Positions 1 to 5,862 of a DNA stretch of 8,178 bases are shown here, piece by piece. Numbering within the stretch: position 1 is the first letter of the stretch; every line of letters starts with the position of its first letter. The translations under genes were made by a program, and so were the position numbers. Under the pieces are notes generated by a model. The model saw nothing but the letters and a program-made list of their open reading frames with translations, ran no database searches and was not told the origin of the DNA. The stretch is from Firmicutes bacterium UBA6113 (GTDB lineage Bacteria > Bacillota > Clostridia > Tissierellales > Sedimentibacteraceae): NCBI GenBank assembly GCA_002422545.1, contig DIWF01000007.1:1-8178 (forward strand). Direction: 5' to 3'.

Positions 1-10
1 TGCTTTAACT

Positions 11-16
11 TGTCAA
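11..16 (-). promoter_or_regulatory. -35 box of a fourth leftward promoter, cut by the window edge
   Basis: A perfect TTGACA is read on the minus strand, 95 bases from the -35 of the promoter to its right and preceded by the same AGTTC/AAAAAG-type context. With a 17-base spacer its -10 would fall just outside the window, so only half of the promoter can be seen. Confidence 0.5.
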
Positions 17-71
17 GAACTTTTTATTTCTTTTTAATTTCTTTTTTCTTGACTCACCGCCTCTTGCAGAG

Positions 72-193
72 ACAGCTTTAATAGTTTACCACATCAGCTT
101 TTCTTTGTCAAGAAGTTTTTTCTTCTTTTCAAAACTATCTTCTTTTAATTTCGCTGCGGTGTTCAACAGCTTTGTTAGTTTACCACAACCCAG
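72..193. repeat. Degenerate tandem repeat, about 94-base period
   Basis: The segment starting ACAGCTTT at 72-97 recurs at 166-193. The two copies share ACAGCTTT, then TAGTTTACCACA, then CAG, at an offset of 94-96 bases. The TTGTCAAGAA element at 10-19 recurs at 105-114. The conserved parts are the promoter boxes and start regions of the leftward promoters; the DNA between them is poorly conserved. This looks like promoter duplication rather than a mobile repeat. Confidence 0.65.
83..111 (-). promoter_or_regulatory. Leftward promoter, third of the tandem set
   Basis: On the minus strand there is a perfect -35 TTGACA (106-111), a 17-base spacer ending in TGG, and a -10 TAAACT (83-88). The start region ATTAAAGCTGTC resembles that of the promoter at 177-205. 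An A-rich, purine-rich stretch (112-145) lies just upstream of the -35, as an UP element would. Confidence 0.72.
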
Positions 194-205
194 TAATAAA
201 GTCAA
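177..205 (-). promoter_or_regulatory. Leftward promoter, second of the tandem set
   Basis: On the minus strand the -35 is TTGACT (200-205), the spacer is 17 bases, and the -10 is TAAACT (177-182), preceded by TGG, which makes an extended -10. The start region after it, AACAAAGCTGTT, closely matches the next promoter to the left. The -35 box lies 96 bases from that of the promoter on its right. Confidence 0.7.
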
Positions 206-272
206 CTGGTTTTTCACTTCTTTTTCGGTTTTTTTATTGATTGTTTTGCTTCTGTACCTGAAGTGCTTTTAT

Positions 273-301
273 ATTCTAGCTCACTTATACTGCTTTGTCA
301 A
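273..301 (-). promoter_or_regulatory. Leftward promoter, most upstream of a tandem set
   Basis: Read on the minus strand, a consensus -35 TTGACA (296-301) is followed by a 17-base spacer and a -10 TAGAAT (273-278), five of six to consensus. The DNA upstream of the -35 (302-335) is A/T-rich and could act as an UP element. After the -10 comes ATAAAAGC, a start region shared with the two promoters further left. It points away from the pilus operon and off the left edge. The target is not in the window; a stable-RNA operon is inferred. Confidence 0.75.
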
Positions 302-424
302 TCCCCTATTTCAATTTTAGTTTCATTTTTTAAAACGCTTCATATTAGCCATTATGCTTTAAATATGTAGGAAGATAATACAATATATAATTTAGATTAA
401 TATGTAAATAAATGTAATATTTTG

Positions 425-453
425 TTGAATTTTGAATGCATATATAATATAAT
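425..453 (+). promoter_or_regulatory. Promoter of the type IV pilus operon
   Basis: A -35 TTGAAT (425-430), a 17-base spacer and a perfect -10 TATAAT (448-453) stand 37 bases upstream of the pilC start codon. Positions 302-424 between this promoter and the leftward set are very A/T-rich and show no gene or riboswitch that I can recognise. Confidence 0.7.
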
Positions 454-490
454 TAGTCAAAAGAACCGTTTACAAGCAGGGGGTGTTGTT

Positions 491-1549
491 TTGAAAAATA
501 AAGAGAAAAAGCAATTGACTTCATCGGAACTGTCGTTTTTCTGCATGCAGGTGGCGATGGTATTGAAATCAGGCATGCTTATTTCTGATGGTATTGAATG
601 GATGTACAACGACATAGAGAAAAGCAATGTTAAAAATGCGCTTGGTGTAGTTCTGGACGAGCTTTCTAACAAGGTACCTCTATATAAAGCAATGGAATCT
701 TCAGGATACTTTCCTACATATATAATAAGCATGAGCCAAATAGGAAGCGTAACCGGCAGACTTGAGGATGTGATGACTTCATTGTCTGAATATTACGACA
801 GGGAAGATTTCATAAAGGCAAAAATCAAGAACTCTGTATTTTATCCGGCCATGCTGTTTGTTATGATGTCTTTTGTAATAATTCTGCTTGTAACTAAAAT
901 CTTCCCTATTTTTGAAGGAATGATCAAGGAACTTGGAGGAGAACTGCCGGGAGAGTCATCGGCTTTAATGTCCTTTTCCACAGGGATAATGGCAGGCAAA
1001 ATCACAATGGCAGCGACAATTGCAGTCCTTGTGCTCATTGCAGCAATATTTGTTCTTACCAAATCTGAAGAAGGCAAAAAATCCTTCAATAAATTCTTAA
1101 GTTCTTTTGGTCCTACGAAGTTAATAATAAAAAAAATCACTGCATACAGATTTTCTTCCTGCATGTCACTGCTTTTATCAAGTGGCATGAACATAGATTC
1201 TTCAATGGATATTTTGCTTGATATAATTGAAGAACCTGAACTTAGAAACAAAATTGAAACTTGCAAAGCCTCCATGAATTCAGGAGAAAATTTCCTCGAT
1301 TCATTGTCAGGGCTTTCCATATTTTCAAGCATGCACATTCAAATGCTAAACATGGGTCAGCGTACCGGTGAAATGGACATTGTTATGAAAAAGCTTACAA
1401 ATATATACGAAAACGAAGCAGATCAGGCAATAAGCAATTCAGTTGCCCTTATTGAACCGGTGTTGGTTGGAATTTTGTGTGTTGTAATAGGTTTCATCCT
1501 CATATCTGTAATGCTTCCTTTGATGAACATCATGTCATCAATCGGATAG
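491..1549 (+). CDS. pilC: Type IV pilus inner-membrane platform protein (PilC / type II secretion F family)
   Basis: This is an integral membrane protein that forms the platform on which the pilus assembly and retraction ATPases act. The 352-aa product has the two-fold repeat of the T2SSF family. Repeat 1 (about residues 16-140) carries IGSVTGRLEDVM at 84-95. Repeat 2 (about 217-342) carries MGQRTGEMDIVM at 288-299. Hydrophobic segments lie near 117-137, 170-190 and 324-345, and the conserved Glu-Pro pair before the last one is at 322-323. The TTG start at 491 is chosen because GGGGG sits 7 bases upstream; an in-frame TTG at 422 is rejected because it overlaps the promoter. The protein is shorter than the roughly 400 residues usual for PilC, mainly at the N-terminus. 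It is the first gene of a six-gene operon ending with pilT. No pilB is present in the window. Confidence 0.92.
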   Translation: MKNKEKKQLTSSELSFFCMQVAMVLKSGMLISDGIEWMYNDIEKSNVKNALGVVLDELSNKVPLYKAMESSGYFPTYIISMSQIGSVTGRLEDVMTSLSEYYDREDFIKAKIKNSVFYPAMLFVMMSFVIILLVTKIFPIFEGMIKELGGELPGESSALMSFSTGIMAGKITMAATIAVLVLIAAIFVLTKSEEGKKSFNKFLSSFGPTKLIIKKITAYRFSSCMSLLLSSGMNIDSSMDILLDIIEEPELRNKIETCKASMNSGENFLDSLSGLSIFSSMHIQMLNMGQRTGEMDIVMKKLTNIYENEADQAISNSVALIEPVLVGILCVVIGFILISVMLPLMNIMSSIG

Positions 1550-1566
1550 CAGAAAGGAATGTTATT

Positions 1567-1863
1567 GTGAGAAAAATCAAGTTTAAAATTTTATCTGTTG
1601 CCTTAGTATTTCTCTTTGCAGCCTTTTTATATGTGGCAGTAAACAATGCTCAAAAAGGCAGTGATGATGAAATGTATGAAATACTGACTGATGCTATATC
1701 AAGAAGCGCTGTACAGTGCTATGCCATTGAAGGCTTCTATCCTCCCGACATTGAATATCTCGAGGAAAATTACGGTTTGGTTGTGAACCACGACAAGTAC
1801 GTAATAAGCTACAGAGTATTTGCATCCAACATCATGCCTGAAATTGAAGTTTTCAACAAATAA
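1567..1863 (+). CDS. Small membrane-anchored protein of the pilus operon, function unknown
   Basis: The product has 98 residues with a short basic N-terminus (RKIKFK), one membrane segment at about 8-26, and a small outer domain with Cys51 in QCYAIEG followed by YPP and YLEENYG. This architecture, a basic start, one hydrophobic helix and a small globular tail, is that of a pseudopilin-like protein. However, I see no prepilin peptidase site and no Glu at position +5. The GTG start at 1567 is supported by AGAAAGGAA about 8 bases upstream. The gene begins 17 bases after the pilC stop codon and is followed 19 bases later by the next gene. The EGxYPPxxxYLxxNYG pattern looks conserved-family-like, but I cannot name the family. 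A minor pilus component is inferred from position only. Confidence 0.8.
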   Translation: MRKIKFKILSVALVFLFAAFLYVAVNNAQKGSDDEMYEILTDAISRSAVQCYAIEGFYPPDIEYLEENYGLVVNHDKYVISYRVFASNIMPEIEVFNK

Positions 1864-1882
1864 TCATCATGGAAGGATTGTT

Positions 1883-2368
1883 ATGAACTCAAAAAACTTT
1901 TCTAAGCAGTTCTCTTTTCAATTTATATTTATTATGCTGCTTTTTCTCATCATTGTACTGTTATCAGTGATGATTATTGTTTTGGGCAAAAACATATATG
2001 TTAATATAAATGAGGACAGAGACAACAATTATGAGATAAGGGTCTCTCTTTCTTACATAGCTAACAAAATTCGTCAGTCAGATAAACAGGGAGCTGTTGA
2101 AATAAGAAATTATGAAGGTGAAAATGCCGTTATAATAAATGAAACTTATGATGAAGAAAATTATGAAACATGGATTTACTTTTATGATAATGCAATTTAT
2201 GAGATGTTCACAGATGAAAACTCTTCTTTTCAGCCCGAAGAAGGCATGAGGATTGTTGATTGTGACGGTTTTGAAATAACAAAATTAAATGATAATCTGT
2301 ATATGTTTGCTGCGAAGAGCAGCAAGGAAAGTTCAGAACTGGTTTTGAACTTATACTCCAAACAATAA
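1883..2368 (+). CDS. DUF4860-like membrane-anchored protein of the pilus operon
   Basis: The product has 161 residues: a cytoplasmic N-terminus, one strong membrane helix at about 13-35, then an outer domain. The segment YEIRVSLSYIANKIRQSD, followed by an acidic region with ETWIYFYDNAIYEMF and FQPEEGMRI, matches my memory of DUF4860, a family found in Firmicutes pilus clusters; this was not searched. The sequence logic (SYIANKIRQSD, then a bulky hydrophobic beta-rich part) resembles the post-helix portion of PilW/GspJ-type pseudopilins, so a minor pilin-like role is plausible but inferred. The ATG at 1883 is chosen over upstream in-frame codons because GGAAGG ends 6 bases before it and the upstream extension would overlap the preceding gene. 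The spacer to the next gene is 12 bases. Confidence 0.82.
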   Translation: MNSKNFSKQFSFQFIFIMLLFLIIVLLSVMIIVLGKNIYVNINEDRDNNYEIRVSLSYIANKIRQSDKQGAVEIRNYEGENAVIINETYDEENYETWIYFYDNAIYEMFTDENSSFQPEEGMRIVDCDGFEITKLNDNLYMFAAKSSKESSELVLNLYSKQ

Positions 2369-2380
2369 GGCGGTGATCAG

Positions 2381-2881
2381 TTGAAAAGCAAATTGTCCAT
2401 CAATCTTGAAGTCTCCCTAGTGGAAATTATTTTGTCAGTCTTGATTTTCGCTGTAGCCGGAGCCATAATGCTTAACTGCTTTGTATATGCAAAATACACG
2501 CAGGAAAAAGCCAACGACAAGGTTACTGCTTCCTGGCTCGTTCAATCGGATGCTGAAATGATTAAATCTGCTGATACTTTAGATGAGGCAGTCTTATTCT
2601 TGGCAAAGACCTATGGAAAAAAAGCTAAAGATGGAAGTTCAGATATTTACACCAATTATTACGACAAAGACTGGAATCATTGCACCGAAGAAAAACAGGA
2701 ATACACAATTAATACTGTCATCTCACTTGATGACAAGGAATACGGTGAATTTATGGATGTAAAAATAACCGTAGTGAAATCTACTCCCTACCCTTTTGTA
2801 GACATGAACAAGATGACAAGCCCTATTTATTCAATTGAAACCAGCAAGTTTTTTTCAACCAATGAAGCAGGGAGGCAGTGA
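2381..2881 (+). CDS. Pilin-like protein with type IV prepilin N-terminus
   Basis: The product has 166 residues. The N-terminus reads LEVSLVEIILSVLIFAVAGAIML (residues 9-31, shown here only as the helix outline): a hydrophobic helix with a Glu at 15 and the SLVE motif of type IV prepilins, in which Glu at +5 is needed for assembly. If Val11 is +1, the -1 residue is Glu10 rather than the Gly normally required by prepilin peptidase. Cleavage is therefore doubtful, or the peptidase is tolerant. The rest (about 40-166) is a soluble domain rich in charged residues with one Cys. The start is TTG, preceded by AAGGCGGTGATC, nearly the full complement of the 16S rRNA 3' end, which compensates for the weak start codon. 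The stop overlaps the next start in TGATG. Confidence 0.82.
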   Translation: MKSKLSINLEVSLVEIILSVLIFAVAGAIMLNCFVYAKYTQEKANDKVTASWLVQSDAEMIKSADTLDEAVLFLAKTYGKKAKDGSSDIYTNYYDKDWNHCTEEKQEYTINTVISLDDKEYGEFMDVKITVVKSTPYPFVDMNKMTSPIYSIETSKFFSTNEAGRQ

Positions 2882-3414
2882 TGGAAAACCAAAGCAAAAG
2901 ATTGTCCAATGTTTCCGTCGGAATGGGCGGAACTTTAATCATCACCATATTTGTAGTTTTAAGCCTCACTATTTTTGCCACCCTTTCATTTACAACTGCT
3001 CATTCTGATTTAAAGCTTGCAGTTAAAACCGAAAAAGTGGAATCAGATTATTATAAAACAAGCAGCAAGGCAGAAGAAATGCTTTCAGAGGTTTACAGTG
3101 CAATGATGGTTTCCAAGGAATATATAAGTGCAGATAATACAGCAAACGAAGACGAACTGTACTTTGATACTCTTTCAAAAAAGCTTTCTGAAATTGAAGA
3201 TGTTGACTTTGTTTATGAAGAAGGAAAATTCACCGTTTATTACGAATCTTTAGGAGAAATGAACCAAAAGATATGCGTTGATCTGGAAGTTTTTTATGAC
3301 CAAAACAACAATGAGACTTATTACGAAATCACATCATGGAATCTCGCCAACATTGAGCTGCCGATTTATGAAGAAGAAAATTATGACTTATGGGAAGGAA
3401 TCGAAATTAAATGA
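2881..3414 (+). CDS. Membrane-anchored minor-pilin-like protein, GspK/PilX-like architecture
   Basis: The product has 177 residues. A short polar N-terminus is followed by VGMGGTLIITIF and a membrane helix at about 18-38, then HSDLKLA and an acidic outer domain. The helix position and the Gly-Gly-Thr-Leu start resemble a prepilin, but Glu at +5 is replaced by a hydrophobic residue, as is known for GspK-type tip pseudopilins; I infer a tip or minor role. I cannot assign a named family. The ATG at 2881 is used because GGGAGG ends 5 bases upstream; the GTG at 2878 is too close to it. The gene overlaps the previous stop by one base and ends by overlapping pilT in ATGA, so translational coupling is likely. 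Confidence 0.8.
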   Translation: MENQSKRLSNVSVGMGGTLIITIFVVLSLTIFATLSFTTAHSDLKLAVKTEKVESDYYKTSSKAEEMLSEVYSAMMVSKEYISADNTANEDELYFDTLSKKLSEIEDVDFVYEEGKFTVYYESLGEMNQKICVDLEVFYDQNNNETYYEITSWNLANIELPIYEEENYDLWEGIEIK

Positions 3415-4475
3415 AAACAATTGATATATTTCAATTAGCTATAGAAAAAAAGGCGTCCGATATTTTCATCATCGCCGGAAGGCCTTTGTCCTTTAAAATA
3501 ATGGGTGACATCGTGTCTTATGACGACATTCAGCTTTCGGCTGATGACACTTACGGAATAATATACGACATATTCAAAGTCGCCAACCAGGAAAGTCTTG
3601 ATGAACTGTCAACAGAAGGAGATGTAGACTTTTCTTTTTCGCTTCCGAAGCTCGGACGTTTCAGAGTGAGCGCTTACAAGCAAAGAAATTCATTTGCTGC
3701 AGTAATAAGGGTTGTGCTTTTTGAACTGCCGGATCCTATAAAACTTGGAATTCCTGATGTTGTCATGAATCTTCACTCTAAGACAAAAGGACTTATTTTA
3801 ATAACCGGACCTGCAGGAAGCGGAAAATCTACAACTCTTGCATGCCTCATAGACAAAATAAACACTGAGCGAAACTGCCACATCATGACGTTTGAAGACC
3901 CAATAGAATATATTCACAAGCATAAAAAATCAATTGTGAGCCAGAGAGAAATATCAACAGATTCCAAAAGCTATATTTCTTCACTTCGTTCCTCATTGAG
4001 GCAGGCGCCGGATGTAATGCTCATTGGAGAAATGAGAGATTTGGAAACCATAGAAATCGCCCTGACAGCTGCCGAAACAGGGCACCTGGTTCTTTCCACC
4101 CTTCACACAACTGGAGCTGCAAACACCATTGACAGGATAATAGATGTATTTCCATCGAATCAACAGCAGCAGGTAAGAATTCAGCTTTCAATGCAGCTTC
4201 AGGCAGTTATATCACAGCACCTGATTCCATCTCCCGTACGCGGCAGAGCGGCTGCCTTTGAAGTGATGTTAGCAACAAATGCAGTATCAAACCTCATAAG
4301 AGAATCAAAGGTCCACCAGCTGAACAGCGTTATTTATTCCTCGGAAGGCAAGGGAATGAAATCCATGGACACAAGCATTTACGAGTTATACAAAAATGGA
4401 ATAATATCAAAAGAAAATGCAGTGCTTCATTCCATAGATCCCGACCTGATGCTCAAGCTTCTCAACAAACAATAA
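3411..4475 (+). CDS. pilT: Type IV pilus retraction ATPase PilT
   Basis: This is a cytoplasmic hexameric AAA-like ATPase that depolymerises type IV pili to give twitching motility. At 354 residues it has the normal length of the family. In order it shows an N-terminal PAS-like domain (1-105), Walker A GPAGSGKST (133-141), the Asp box TFEDPIE (160-166), Walker B DVMLIGEMRD (201-210) with Glu207, the His box STLHTTGA (229-236), and the C-terminal AVSNLIRE (291-298). That last motif corresponds to the AIRNLIRE motif that distinguishes PilT from the assembly ATPase PilB; two of its eight positions differ (Val and Ser for Ile and Arg). No tetracysteine zinc motif typical of PilB is present. The start overlaps the preceding stop codon; GGGAAGGA lies about 11 bases upstream. 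It is the last gene of the operon, followed by a terminator. Confidence 0.95.
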   Translation: MKTIDIFQLAIEKKASDIFIIAGRPLSFKIMGDIVSYDDIQLSADDTYGIIYDIFKVANQESLDELSTEGDVDFSFSLPKLGRFRVSAYKQRNSFAAVIRVVLFELPDPIKLGIPDVVMNLHSKTKGLILITGPAGSGKSTTLACLIDKINTERNCHIMTFEDPIEYIHKHKKSIVSQREISTDSKSYISSLRSSLRQAPDVMLIGEMRDLETIEIALTAAETGHLVLSTLHTTGAANTIDRIIDVFPSNQQQQVRIQLSMQLQAVISQHLIPSPVRGRAAAFEVMLATNAVSNLIRESKVHQLNSVIYSSEGKGMKSMDTSIYELYKNGIISKENAVLHSIDPDLMLKLLNKQ

Positions 4476-4485
4476 AACAGCAAAA

Positions 4486-4510
4486 TAAAAACCCCATTCG
4501 GGGTTTTATT
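4486..4510 (+). terminator. Bidirectional intrinsic terminator after pilT
   Basis: AAAACCCC (4488-4495) pairs with GGGGTTTT (4500-4507) around the loop ATTC. The T-run serves the pilus operon. On the other strand the hairpin is followed by TTTTTATTTT, so it can also stop leftward transcripts from the transglutaminase gene. Confidence 0.85.
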
Positions 4511-4540
4511 AATTAAAAATTACTTATTTAAAAATAATAC

Positions 4541-4561
4541 GGGCGGACACAAGATCCGCCC
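4541..4561. repeat. GC-rich palindrome between convergent genes
   Basis: GGGCGGA (4541-4547) and TCCGCCC (4555-4561) form a perfect 7-bp stem with loop CACAAGA, flanked by ACC/GGT-type bases. The block is far more GC-rich than the surrounding DNA. It resembles short dispersed palindromic elements that I recall from clostridial genomes, but only one copy is in the window. On the minus strand it is followed by GTATTATTTTT, so it may also help termination. Confidence 0.5.
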
Positions 4562-4597
4562 CTACCATTTGGAGAAAAAAAGTTTGTCATTATTCTG

Positions 4598-4617
4598 ACC
4601 CCTATTGGGGTTTTTTT
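4598..4617 (+). terminator. Second rightward intrinsic terminator
   Basis: ACCCC (4598-4602) pairs with GGGGT (4607-4611) around TATT, followed by a run of seven T. The run overlaps the stop codon of the convergent gene. It probably backs up the pilT terminator, which has the same ACCCC-tetraloop-GGGGT design, and may be an old duplicate of it. Confidence 0.65.
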
Positions 4618-5512
4618 AATATTCAAATTGTTTTGTATAATACTTGCTGTCTATGAGCTTATTTGTGTATTCCATCACTCTCGGGCTGTTGGACTGTTTT
4701 GCTGATGAAGCTATTGTGCTGTCCATAAGCTTCCACTGCTCACCGTCAAAATACATTTCGTTCAATACTATCCAACCGGTTTCTTCAGTATAAACTTCAT
4801 TCCATGCATGGAACGCGCTTAAGTTTGAGGAATATCCCGTAACCAGCTTTGCTGGTATTCCTTCCGAGCGGAGCATTGACGCCATAAGAGACGCATAATC
4901 GAAACATATTCCCTTGTTGCTGGTTAGTATATCATCTACATTTGGAAGATATCCGCTTTTTACTGTCTTCGCCTTTTCATTGTCATATGCTATGTTTGAA
5001 ATAACATAATCATAAATTACATCCAGCTTTTCAAAATCTGTTGTTGAGTCCTTTGTAAGTTCAGCAGCCTTCTTTGCAGCTGCTGATTCTCTTGTGAAGT
5101 TCACAAGTTGGTTTGGCATAAGAAACGGTAAATTCTTGTCCTTTAGTTTAACTTCAATCGATACGGTCTGTTTTGCCGCATACTTTGTACCGCTTATGTT
5201 TTCAAAAACCCTCACATTGTATGTACCGTCTCCCATCTGAAGAGGATAGGTGTCGTAGTTTCCTTCTCCGTTTAAGTCGTATGTGTACTTACCTTTGCCC
5301 TTTTCTATTATTACCTTGAGCTTTTTAGTTGTTGCATTTAAATATTTGACTTTAATATAACCTTCTTGAGCAGCTGAAGCATCGATTTCTGATTTTGTGC
5401 TTTTATAAATGCCGTCTGCACCGAAGCAAAGAGCCGAAGAAGCTAGTAAAAGCATTATTAATACTGTAAATACGGTTCTTTTTGCGAATTTCATACTTTT
5501 TATTTTTTTCAT
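4616..5512 (-). CDS. Secreted transglutaminase-like (papain-fold) protein
   Basis: The product has 298 residues. Residues 1-32 form a signal peptide: basic KKIKSMKFAKR, hydrophobic core at 13-29, probable cleavage after CFGA (29-32). No lipobox is present. Residues 40-125 form a beta-rich part of unknown role. Residues about 140-270 are a transglutaminase-like domain with a complete Cys-His-Asp triad: Cys203 in GICFDYASLM, His235 in SAFHAWNEVY, Asp264 in WKLMDSTI. Known bacterial members of this fold act as proteases, amidases or cross-linkers; the substrate here is unknown, and an extracytoplasmic cell-surface or peptidoglycan role is inferred. The ATG at 5512 is chosen because GGGGGA lies about 8 bases upstream and because any longer reading would run back through the terminator and riboswitch. 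It is a single-gene unit, convergent with pilT, under a c-di-GMP riboswitch. Confidence 0.9.
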   Translation of the reverse strand: MKKIKSMKFAKRTVFTVLIMLLLASSALCFGADGIYKSTKSEIDASAAQEGYIKVKYLNATTKKLKVIIEKGKGKYTYDLNGEGNYDTYPLQMGDGTYNVRVFENISGTKYAAKQTVSIEVKLKDKNLPFLMPNQLVNFTRESAAAKKAAELTKDSTTDFEKLDVIYDYVISNIAYDNEKAKTVKSGYLPNVDDILTSNKGICFDYASLMASMLRSEGIPAKLVTGYSSNLSAFHAWNEVYTEETGWIVLNEMYFDGEQWKLMDSTIASSAKQSNSPRVMEYTNKLIDSKYYTKQFEY

Positions 5513-5531
5513 ATGCTTGTCCCCCGCAAAT

Positions 5532-5556
5532 AAAAAAACTTCGCAATGATGCGAAG
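5532..5556 (-). terminator. Intrinsic terminator in the leader of the transglutaminase gene
   Basis: On the minus strand CTTCGCA pairs with TGCGAAG around a four-base loop, followed by seven T. It sits between the riboswitch and the ribosome binding site, so it is the expression platform: readthrough is needed to express the gene. Confidence 0.9.
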
Positions 5557-5582
5557 CCAATAAACTAAGTAAATGTACCTGA

Positions 5583-5668
5583 GTACAGCAACTGGCTGTC
5601 ATACCATTTTCATGGGTTAGACCCTCTAGCTTTGCGCCATTTTCTTTAGAAAATTTTGCCTATTTAAT
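5583..5668 (-). ncRNA. Cyclic-di-GMP-I (GEMM-I) riboswitch
   Basis: On the minus strand the conserved core appears in order. First comes AGGCAAA, then a P1b hairpin (ATTTTC-TAAA-GAAAAT), then GGCGCAAAGC. Next is GGGTCTAA, leading into a P2 hairpin (CCAT-GAAA-ATGG), then TATGACAGCC and GTTGCTG. TCTAA and TATGA match the two halves of the tetraloop receptor of this class. UAGGCAA and UUGCU(G)UA can close the outer stem. One deviation is that the P1b loop is TAAA rather than the usual GNRA tetraloop. Transcription from the promoter just upstream would begin at about 5669, right at the aptamer. The assignment is from recognised motifs, not a covariance-model search. Confidence 0.9.
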
Positions 5669-5675
5669 TTAGCTC

Positions 5676-5704
5676 ATCATATCACTTGGGTGAATAATTG
5701 TCAA
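5676..5704 (-). promoter_or_regulatory. Promoter of the riboswitch/transglutaminase unit
   Basis: On the minus strand there is a perfect -35 TTGACA (5699-5704), a 17-base spacer and a -10 TATGAT (5676-5681). The predicted start lies a few bases before the aptamer, so the whole leader (about 155 bases) is riboswitch plus terminator. Confidence 0.85.
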
Positions 5705-5787
5705 CAAAATATTTCCAATTTTGACATGGTAGCTCCTACAATTTTCAATCAATTTACATTTATTTATTCTCATCAAAATTGTGCATC

Positions 5788-5862
5788 ATGAAAATTAAAA
5801 ATTTCTTAGTTATTGCAATGATGGTCGTTCTCATATTAATAACTCATTATTTTAGGCAATAA
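5788..5862 (+). CDS. Possible 24-aa hydrophobic peptide
   Basis: An ATG-started frame encodes MKIKNFLVIAMM, a hydrophobic stretch (VVLILI) and a polar tail THYFRQ, ending in TAA whose bases overlap the terminator hairpin. The product would be a single membrane-spanning peptide with a basic N-terminus, similar in size and character to type I toxin peptides or small membrane regulators. There is no clear ribosome binding site. The only upstream promoter candidate is a perfect TTGACA (5721-5726) with a poor -10 TTCAAT (5744-5749). A chance frame in AT-rich DNA is a real alternative. The flanking stretch 5705-5787 shows no other feature. Confidence 0.25.
   Translation: MKIKNFLVIAMMVVLILITHYFRQ

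Noticed and set aside
105..320. A 71-codon open frame on the plus strand
   Set aside because: It lies entirely in the leftward promoter array, is rich in Phe/Ser from T-rich DNA, has no ribosome binding site and matches nothing I recognise.
302..424. Search for a second c-di-GMP riboswitch upstream of the pilus operon
   Set aside because: No GGCAAA, GCGCAAAGC or terminator-like element is present; the stretch is plain A/T-rich DNA.
422..490. N-terminal extension of the PilC-like gene from a TTG at 422
   Set aside because: It overlaps the -35 and -10 boxes at 425-453; the TTG at 491 has a proper ribosome binding site and gives a family-like start.
841..1338. Long minus-strand frame opposite pilC
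   Set aside because: It is antisense to a confident gene, with low-complexity Ser/Ile composition and no start signals.
5513..5602. A 30-residue N-terminal extension of the transglutaminase gene
   Set aside because: It would be translated from the aptamer and terminator; it lacks a ribosome binding site and would bury the signal peptide.
5707..5733. Minus-strand eight-codon frame (MSKLEIFC) with AGGAG before it
   Set aside because: It is too short and lies upstream of the riboswitch promoter; no transcript is predicted to carry it.
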